Shown here piece by piece: positions 1 to 3,474 of a DNA stretch of 5,633 bases. A program made the position numbers and the translations under genes. How positions within the stretch are numbered: position 1 is the stretch's first letter; each line of letters starts with the position of its first letter. Under the pieces are notes generated by a model that made no database searches, was not told the DNA's origin, and worked only from the letters and a program-made list of their open reading frames with translations. The DNA is from Patescibacteria group bacterium (GTDB taxonomy: Bacteria; Patescibacteriota; Microgenomatia; UBA10105; UBA927), in the NCBI GenBank assembly GCA_003545435.1, contig DPYI01000004.1, positions 8,834-14,466 of the forward strand, in the 5' to 3' direction.

Positions 1-123
1 GTTCGGCGAGGCAAGCCCGCCTTGACCCGGTGTAGCCGCGCCGACTGGTGGACGACTGGTATCCGATACAGAGGACAATCCTGGAGGAAGGTTTGGATTT
101 GGTATGTTGGTATCGTCGGGCAT
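1..123 (-). CDS. N-terminal part of an unrecognised Pro/Gly-rich protein, cut by the window edge
   Basis: Reading the minus strand from the ATG at 123-121 gives 41 open codons to the window edge, beginning MPDDTNIPNPNLPPGLSS. The visible part is rich in Pro, Gly, Ser, Thr and Asn, with no membrane segment or signal peptide, so it looks like a disordered N-terminal leader of a longer protein. An in-frame TAA lies a few codons upstream with no other ATG between, which fixes the start. No Shine-Dalgarno is seen. A TATTTT box (134-139, minus strand) ends 10 nt before the ATG and could be a -10, but no good -35 accompanies it. The gene points the same way as the GH18 gene and lies 228 nt beyond its stop, with a palindromic repeat between. 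The function cannot be inferred from this fragment. The plus-strand frame over the same bases is also open but reads as Arg/Trp-rich, unlike a real protein. Confidence 0.55.
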   Translation of the reverse strand, partial: MPDDTNIPNPNLPPGLSSVSDTSRPPVGAATPGQGGLASPN

Positions 124-183
124 GGATGGTTTGAAAATAAGCTCTCTTTAACTTGAATGACGAAATGAGTGAATCTGGTTCAT

Positions 184-261
184 TGTCATTCCGGAAGCCC
201 GAAGGGCTATCCGGAATCCAGAGTCCTATTGCCTAGATTCCTGCTTTCGGGAGGAATGACA
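184..261. repeat. 78-bp palindromic intergenic repeat element (REP/MITE-like)
   Basis: The ends are perfect 9-bp inverted repeats, TGTCATTCC (184-192) and GGAATGACA (253-261). Inside are two hairpins. The left one pairs TTCCGGA (189-195) plus AGCCC (196-200) with GGGCT (204-208) and TCCGGAA (210-216), with a GAA loop. The right one pairs ATTCC (237-241) with GGAAT (253-257). GGAATCCAG (213-221) and CTAGATTCC (233-241) form a further near-perfect pair. This architecture matches the widespread 'GTCATTCC...GGAATGACA' class of non-coding intergenic palindromes known in many bacteria. It sits between two co-directional minus-strand genes and could act as an mRNA 3' end for the GH18 transcript, although it lacks a U-tract. 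Confidence 0.7.
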
Positions 262-351
262 GACTTCACCATTGATTTCTAAACTAAACTCTCTTCTTTA
301 AACGTAGAGGAAAAAAAGAGCGGTGTCAAGAAGAAGAGAAGTACCGAAGTA

Positions 352-2094
352 TCAATGAATGGAAACGGTCTTCGCGTCGTCGTTTATCCGGGCAGTCTGC
401 CCCTCCTGAAGGTCGTAGGTCGACGTGACGTTCTCTGCATCAATGCTGCCTATGATCGCTTTACCTTCTATCAGGGTTACTGTGGCCTGGCTTCCTTCAA
501 CAGAAACTTCCAGTTCTCCTGCCTCCAACACCACAAGCGTCCCCAGAACGCGGATGGACCAGGGCATATCTTTGTGTATCAGCCGGTAGGTAACTGTTCC
601 TCCTTTTTGAAGGATAAGGACATGAGGAGGCAGAAGATCTACAAATGAAAGTTCGCTCCAGGCATCAGCGTTCAAAAGTATCTGGGTGGGAAATTCTATA
701 GTCATGGTTCCGTCCGCACCCGCAACGACCGACTCTCCCTGCACAAGAGGCCCTGTTTTTTCCAATACCTGGTACTCCTCGTCCCGGCGCCCCATTTTCT
801 TCACAACCCCGGACATGGTCGCAATAGATCCAACCAGTGCATGCGTGGGTGGAAGGAGGGTCAGACTGGCAGGCTGAATCTCTGTATACCGGATGGCGGG
901 TTTTATGCCAAAACCGCGATACTGAACAGTATTTTTGTACATAGTCATTGGAGCCAACATACCTTCTCCTTCATATCCAAGAGCCCACAGGGCAACACCT
1001 GCCAACTGATATTTTTCAGCAAGGGTAATTTTTGCGCGAAGTGCCTCCTCGTTTTCATAGAAAATCTGCTGAAAATGCCCGGGTGTTTCTCCCGGGTAGA
1101 CAACGTACGGCTCTTGGGCAACCGAGTCAAATCCCTGCTGGCAGTCCGGACAACGTTTCAGCATATCTTCCACGCGACCGGCTGTGGCTACCTGCCAACT
1201 CCCCGGGATCACTGCTGAGCCGGGGGTCCCCCGGAGCGTTTCCCATTCATAGCCGTACAAGGGTACGCCAAGGATAACTTTTGAGGCAGGAACGTAGCGG
1301 AGGGTTTCTTTCAAAGCGGTTTCCACATCATACTCAGCTTGTGTGGGCACTCCGCCAATGGGCGCCACCGGACCTGCCACGGGAGAATACGCATAATGGT
1401 AATCGTAGGCCATCAAAACCAGGTAATCGGCAATCTCACCGATGCGGGCAAGATCAATAAGGTGCAGTTCTACTGGTGATTTGGGAGTCAGCTCAACCGT
1501 GAGCGTCCCAAGGTGCAGTCGGGTCAGCTCTTCTTTTACGGTTTTGACAAATTGAACATACTGCAGGCGTGCCGACTCCGATGCTTTATTGAAACTTTCA
1601 ATGTCAAGGTTGAGATCAGTAAACCCATGCTTTTGCATGATCGGCGCTACTTCCTCAACGAGTTTTGAGGCATGTGCCTGGGGAGTGTCAATAAGAGCTA
1701 AAATGTCATCCTCGTTCATATTCTGGACAAGAAGGGAAAGCCTGGTTCCCTTTTTCCGGTGCGCTGACAGGGTAGCAGCATACAGGTCGCTTGAGAGCAT
1801 GGCAAACCCAGGCTCCAATTCTCCGGGATTGTCCTCATATCTCATCGTTCCGTCTTTTTGGAGAGCGAGACTGAAATAGGCAAGCGTCGTAATGTCGTCT
1901 GCATAGGAATCTTTTCCGGATCCAATAAGCCAAAACGGCTGAAAGCCGATAATTTCCGGTTTATAAAGACCCAGAAGCCTGGCTGGCGCCCAGGACGGCT
2001 GGGGAGGCGTCAGGCGGATATACAGATACAAACCTACAATACCAAAAATAAAAAGCAGGATGCAGCCGGAAACAAGAACAAGAAATGATTTCAT
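352..2094 (-). CDS. Membrane-anchored GH18 glycoside hydrolase with C-terminal FecR-like domain
   Basis: Predicted 580-aa protein. Residues 3-26 form one hydrophobic segment after a short Lys-containing N-terminus, read as a signal anchor that places the rest outside the membrane. Residues about 48-385 form a GH18 TIM barrel. Strand 1 is IGFQPFW. The catalytic motif GFTDLNLDIE (157-166) has the acid Glu166 with Asp164 two residues before. MAYDY (228-232) carries the conserved Tyr/Asp pair, GVPLYGYEW is at 276-284, and GVALWALGY (366-374) carries the strand-8 Trp370. The pattern is closest to the spore-cortex-lytic/YaaH-like GH18 branch, which cuts GlcNAc-containing polymers such as peptidoglycan or chitin. 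Residues about 420-570 are beta-rich, with repeated Gly-Val/Gly-Glu signatures resembling the extracytoplasmic FecR domain. The start at 2094 is preferred to the in-frame ATG at 2181 because the extra 29 codons only translate a 9-bp tandem repeat and skip the promoter. The stop is TGA. The substrate is unknown. Confidence 0.85.
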   Translation of the reverse strand: MKSFLVLVSGCILLFIFGIVGLYLYIRLTPPQPSWAPARLLGLYKPEIIGFQPFWLIGSGKDSYADDITTLAYFSLALQKDGTMRYEDNPGELEPGFAMLSSDLYAATLSAHRKKGTRLSLLVQNMNEDDILALIDTPQAHASKLVEEVAPIMQKHGFTDLNLDIESFNKASESARLQYVQFVKTVKEELTRLHLGTLTVELTPKSPVELHLIDLARIGEIADYLVLMAYDYHYAYSPVAGPVAPIGGVPTQAEYDVETALKETLRYVPASKVILGVPLYGYEWETLRGTPGSAVIPGSWQVATAGRVEDMLKRCPDCQQGFDSVAQEPYVVYPGETPGHFQQIFYENEEALRAKITLAEKYQLAGVALWALGYEGEGMLAPMTMYKNTVQYRGFGIKPAIRYTEIQPASLTLLPPTHALVGSIATMSGVVKKMGRRDEEYQVLEKTGPLVQGESVVAGADGTMTIEFPTQILLNADAWSELSFVDLLPPHVLILQKGGTVTYRLIHKDMPWSIRVLGTLVVLEAGELEVSVEGSQATVTLIEGKAIIGSIDAENVTSTYDLQEGQTARINDDAKTVSIH

Positions 2095-2100
2095 AAAAAA

Positions 2101-2128
2101 AGTATAACACAGGAAGGGAATCCGACAA
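2101..2128 (-). promoter_or_regulatory. Extended -10 promoter of the GH18 gene, predicting a leaderless mRNA
   Basis: On the minus strand TGT (2109-2107) is followed by TATACT (2106-2101), an extended -10 with a 5/6 match to TATAAT. Six T residues follow, then the ATG at 2094. Transcription normally begins about 7 nt after the -10, which is the A of the ATG. A partial -35, TTGTCG (2128-2123), lies 16 nt upstream inside the first 9-bp repeat unit. There is no Shine-Dalgarno before the ATG, which fits leaderless initiation. Confidence 0.6.
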
Positions 2129-2157
2129 ATACTACAAATGCCACAAATCCGACAAAT
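2122..2157. repeat. Four-copy 9-bp tandem repeat (xxxACAAAT) upstream of the GH18 gene
   Basis: Four consecutive 9-bp units share the core ACAAAT: CCGACAAAT (2122-2130), ACTACAAAT (2131-2139), GCCACAAAT (2140-2148) and CCGACAAAT (2149-2157). The first and last units are identical. On the minus strand each gives ATTTGT, and the unit nearest the gene supplies the TTGTCG -35-like hexamer. If translated, it gives the repetitive Ile-Cys-rich stretch that makes the longer GH18 start unlikely. Nonamer tandem arrays of this kind resemble spacer repeats I associate with Microgenomates genomes. That link is from memory, not from a search. Confidence 0.8.
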
Positions 2158-2440
2158 AAAAATTATAGTGTTAAGATGCAAAAGAAAAATGGGAAAATAT
2201 AACTCTATGATTAGAAAGATATAAAAATATATTATAACTAATAGTTTGTTCTAACTATTGTAAAGATGACAAAAAGAATTGATAGAGAAGTATAGATATT
2301 GATAGTAAATAGACTTTGAAAGATATGGCTTGATGCTTTTTAACTATATAAAATATTGATAGTATTTTATTTCTTTCTCAGTACCTATAAAGTATTCATA
2401 TTGAAAAACACTCAAATCTACAGGAAGCCTTCAGAGGGAA

Positions 2441-2477
2441 AAAGTCAGCTTTACCAGATACCATTGGTATCTGACTT
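2441..2477 (-). terminator. Probable intrinsic terminator downstream of the 72-aa gene
   Basis: On the minus strand AAGTCAG (2477-2471) and ATACC pair with GGTAT and CTGACTT (2448-2442), with a 9-nt bulge on the 3' side. The structure runs into five T residues (2443-2439). The core is a 9-bp inverted repeat with 1 nt between arms, CAGATACCA (2455-2463)/TGGTATCTG (2465-2473), which is an alternative fold. It lies about 65 nt after the stop of the 72-aa gene and before the GH18 promoter, a sensible place to end that transcript. The U-tract is short, so termination strength is uncertain. Confidence 0.45.
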
Positions 2478-2538
2478 CGCTTTGACTCTGCTCCCGCGAT
2501 TACGCGGGATTTCGCTTCACTCAACTTGCGAAGCTAAA
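2473..2538. repeat. Composite hairpin element with imperfect direct repeats
   Basis: Two similar stretches, GACTTCGCTTTGACTC (2473-2488) and GATTTCGCTTCACTC (2508-2522), flank a GC-rich hairpin TCCCGCG (2492-2498)-ATTA-CGCGGGA (2503-2509). A further stem, GCTTC (2514-2518)/GAAGC (2530-2534), follows. The element ends with CTTGCGAAGCTAAA (2525-2538). The reverse complement of that 14-mer, TTTAGCTTCGCAAG, occurs at 5610-5623 at the far end of the window. It looks like one copy of a dispersed intergenic repeat family, and its position fits a 3' end of the 72-aa transcript. Confidence 0.6.
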
Positions 2539-2541
2539 AAA

Positions 2542-2760
2542 TTATAGTTCTTTGTGAAGTCCGTTTGCACGACCGCCGCCAAAATCCATTTCCGGATCTC
2601 CGTATTTCTTATGAAAAAACATATCTTCCATCGCAGCTGTCCTTAACATAGCAGCATACCCTGCACCTACTTTTCCATTCTCTTCTATCCTCTTTCGTAC
2701 CTCATCTCGGATACGTTCTGCTTCTTTCCGACAGATAATAATAGGTCCGTTGTTTTCCAT
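2542..2760 (-). CDS. Hypothetical 72-aa protein with a charged helical N-terminal half
   Basis: Not recognised. The protein begins MENNGPIIICRKEAERIRDE. Residues about 11-50 are rich in Arg, Lys, Glu and Ala and read as one or two amphipathic helices. The C-terminus, from about residue 54, is short and Gly-rich (DPEMDFGGGRANG) and probably flexible. There is no signal peptide or membrane segment, so it is likely cytoplasmic. The start is supported by a Shine-Dalgarno, TGAGG, ending 5 nt before the ATG at 2760. A GA dinucleotide tract lies just upstream of that site. The base composition and residue mix differ from the AT-rich spacers on both sides, which supports coding. It is transcribed alone, 447 nt upstream of the GH18 start in the same direction, with a probable terminator between. 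Small basic helical proteins can bind nucleic acid, but nothing here proves it. Confidence 0.6.
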   Translation of the reverse strand: MENNGPIIICRKEAERIRDEVRKRIEENGKVGAGYAAMLRTAAMEDMFFHKKYGDPEMDFGGGRANGLHKEL

Positions 2761-2770
2761 ATGAACCTCA

Positions 2771-2805
2771 ATGCTACTCTCTCTCTCTCTCTCTCAAAAA
2801 GTCAA
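2771..2805 (-). promoter_or_regulatory. Candidate promoter of the 72-aa gene with a GA tract as spacer
   Basis: On the minus strand TTGACT (2805-2800) is a 5/6 match to the -35 consensus. TAGCAT (2776-2771) is a 4/6 match to the -10. The 23 nt between them are four T residues plus the whole GA tract, 6 nt longer than the usual 17. The -10 is only 10 nt from the ATG, so a transcript from it would start after most of the Shine-Dalgarno (2770-2766). That is a conflict, so the call is weak. Confidence 0.25.
2777..2795. repeat. CT/GA dinucleotide microsatellite, 9.5 units
   Basis: An uninterrupted CT run of 19 bp on the plus strand (GA on the minus strand), ending 17 nt upstream of the ATG of the 72-aa gene. 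Tracts of this type change length by slipped-strand mispairing and are classic phase-variation switches when placed in promoters. Whether this one varies cannot be told from one sequence. Confidence 0.95.
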
Positions 2806-2822
2806 ACTGACATCTTTTTGGT

Positions 2823-2869
2823 GGAATTCCGGATAACAAAAATTCCCCTGAAGAAAAACAGGAGTGACA
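2823..2869. repeat. Possible decayed copy of the GTCATTCC/GGAATGACA palindromic element
   Basis: GGAAT (2823-2827), ATTCC (2842-2846), CCTG (2847-2850), CAGG (2859-2862) and GGAGTGACA (2861-2869) follow the order of the right half of the element at 184-261. They have one substitution in the terminal nonamer and a different loop. The left terminal TGTCATTCC is not found. The similarity is short, so this may be chance. Confidence 0.3.
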
Positions 2870-3012
2870 ATAATCTGAGATTTGCACCCAGCATACTATT
2901 CAATGATCATTAACCCAACATTGAAAACTCCGTATCATTTTTTTAAAGAATACGACAGAAAACAGAACAGATTAAGAAGTCTGAAAAAATACCCAGTTGA
3001 TGGAACTTTTTG

Positions 3013-3035
3013 AAAAAAGGGCGTATCTATACGCC
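3013..3035 (-). terminator. Intrinsic terminator on the minus strand with no obvious gene
   Basis: On the minus strand GGCGTA (3035-3030), loop TAGA, TACGCC (3025-3020), one C, then six T residues (3018-3013). The stem is perfect and the U-tract is well placed, so this would work as a rho-independent terminator for minus-strand transcripts. No minus-strand gene is seen upstream of it between 3036 and the divergent membrane-protein gene. It may block antisense transcription, end a small RNA, or remain from a lost gene. Confidence 0.5.
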
Positions 3036-3049
3036 ATTTCCCTATTTTG

Positions 3050-3070
3050 GCACTTCGACAAGCTCAGTGC
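3050..3070. repeat. Short palindrome of the widespread CTTCGACAAGCTCAG class
   Basis: GCACT (3050-3054) and AGTGC (3066-3070) form a 5-bp stem around TCGACAAGCTC. The core CTTCGACAAGCTCAG is found as a dispersed intergenic hairpin in many unrelated bacterial genomes, usually with a variable outer stem as here. No function is established for it. Confidence 0.55.
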
Positions 3071-3080
3071 TAAATTTAGC

Positions 3081-3116
3081 TTCAAAAAAAGGGGTGTATT
3101 TCGACTTTTTTTTGAA
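3081..3116. repeat. A-tract/T-tract inverted repeat
   Basis: TTCAAAAAAA (3081-3090) and TTTTTTTGAA (3107-3116) are perfect 10-bp inverted arms around a 16-nt loop. As RNA this would be a weak A-U stem. As DNA the A/T tracts would be bent. It overlaps the end of a TTTAGCTTC word (3075-3083). Confidence 0.5.
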
Positions 3117-3459
3117 CCGTAAAAACCCACAAGAATAGCACTATCCTGTAATACGTATTTTATCCCCGCACTTCATCAATTTTTCTGACTCTCTTAGGAT
3201 ATGGTTGGTACTACGACTGATAGAGTCTATTGAAGCTAAATGGGAAAAATAGCCTGTAAAATAGAGTGGATAGCCTTATAACTTTTTTTAAAATGGGGAG
3301 GTATCAGGATTTCCTAAACCAATCAAAGGATATCCCAAATCTCTCTCCTGAGGTCTCCTCCCCTAAGAAGGGAAGGAAGCCTCAAGAGATGATTTGAGAA
3401 AAAAGTATATTACACCCCATCCATCCGTTCTGTCAAGAGAGAAAAAGAGGAGAAATATA

Positions 3460-3468
3460 TGATAGTAT
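3460..3468 (+). promoter_or_regulatory. Extended -10 promoter of the membrane-protein gene, predicting a leaderless mRNA
   Basis: TGA (3460-3462) is followed by TAGTAT (3463-3468), an extended -10 of the TGnTAnnnT form. Six nucleotides (GAATCC) follow, then the ATG at 3475. The geometry is identical to the GH18 promoter. No -35 is recognisable, as is common for extended -10 promoters. A competing reading uses the upstream Shine-Dalgarno AGAGGAG (3446-3452) and two mini-ORFs, described in the findings. Confidence 0.45.
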
Positions 3469-3474
3469 GAATCC

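Larger units (their letters stand above)
2182..2541. other. AT-rich intergenic region without a convincing gene
   Basis: From 2182 to about 2400 the sequence is strongly AT-rich with stops in all frames. It holds an inverted repeat AATAGTT (2240-2246)/AACTATT (2253-2259) and a 12-bp direct repeat ATATTGATAGTA (2296-2307 and 2353-2364). From 2442 to 2538 GC rises and several hairpins occur, listed separately. An open frame covers 2356-2547 on the plus strand, but it starts at a TTG, runs through the hairpins and has no ribosome binding site, so it is not called. Confidence 0.7.
2761..3474. other. Gene-free spacer of about 700 bp between divergent genes
   Basis: No plausible coding frame is seen on either strand. 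The minus-strand frames entering from the right are shadows of the membrane-protein gene. The spacer holds the GA tract, a probable decayed copy of the palindromic repeat (2823-2869), a minus-strand terminator (3013-3035), a short palindrome of the CTTCGACAAGCTCAG type (3050-3070), an A/T-tract inverted repeat (3081-3116) and two copies of GAAGCTAAA (3075-3083 inverted, 3232-3240 direct). The stretch 3241-3440 shows nothing distinctive apart from a small CTCAA/TTGAG stem (3381-3398). Confidence 0.7.

Noticed and set aside
1..156. Plus-strand open frame from the window edge to a TGA at 154-156
   Set aside because: The translation is rich in Arg and Trp with no recognisable pattern. The opposite strand gives a more natural Pro-rich protein start.
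308..346. Terminator right after the GH18 stop (CGGT/ACCG stem and seven T residues on the minus strand)
   Set aside because: The stem is only 4 bp with a loop of about 19 nt, too weak to call. The nearby 9-bp AAGAAGAGA/TCTCTTCTT pair (331-339 and 290-298) has a long loop and purine-biased arms likely to be chance.
362..368. Lipobox (VSGC) near the GH18 N-terminus, residues 8-11
   Set aside because: Cys at residue 11 is too close to the start, and the hydrophobic stretch continues well past it, so a membrane anchor is the better reading. The coordinates given are nominal, since the motif itself is at about 2062-2073.
841..1277. Plus-strand open frames inside the GH18 gene
   Set aside because: They are antisense shadows of conserved GH18 barrel codons, and their compositions are not protein-like.
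2095..2181. 29-codon N-terminal extension of the GH18 gene from the ATG at 2181
   Set aside because: It translates the 9-bp tandem repeat into an Ile-Cys-rich run, and the ATG at 2094 has a good extended -10 directly before it and begins a normal signal anchor.
2356..2547. Plus-strand open frame of 63 codons
   Set aside because: It starts at a TTG in AT-rich DNA without a ribosome binding site, runs through palindromes and overlaps the end of the better-supported 72-aa minus-strand gene.
184..3116. CRISPR array or transposon ends among the repeats
   Set aside because: Repeats are short, irregularly spaced and mostly palindromic, with no uniform spacers, no cas-like gene and no transposase frame in the window.
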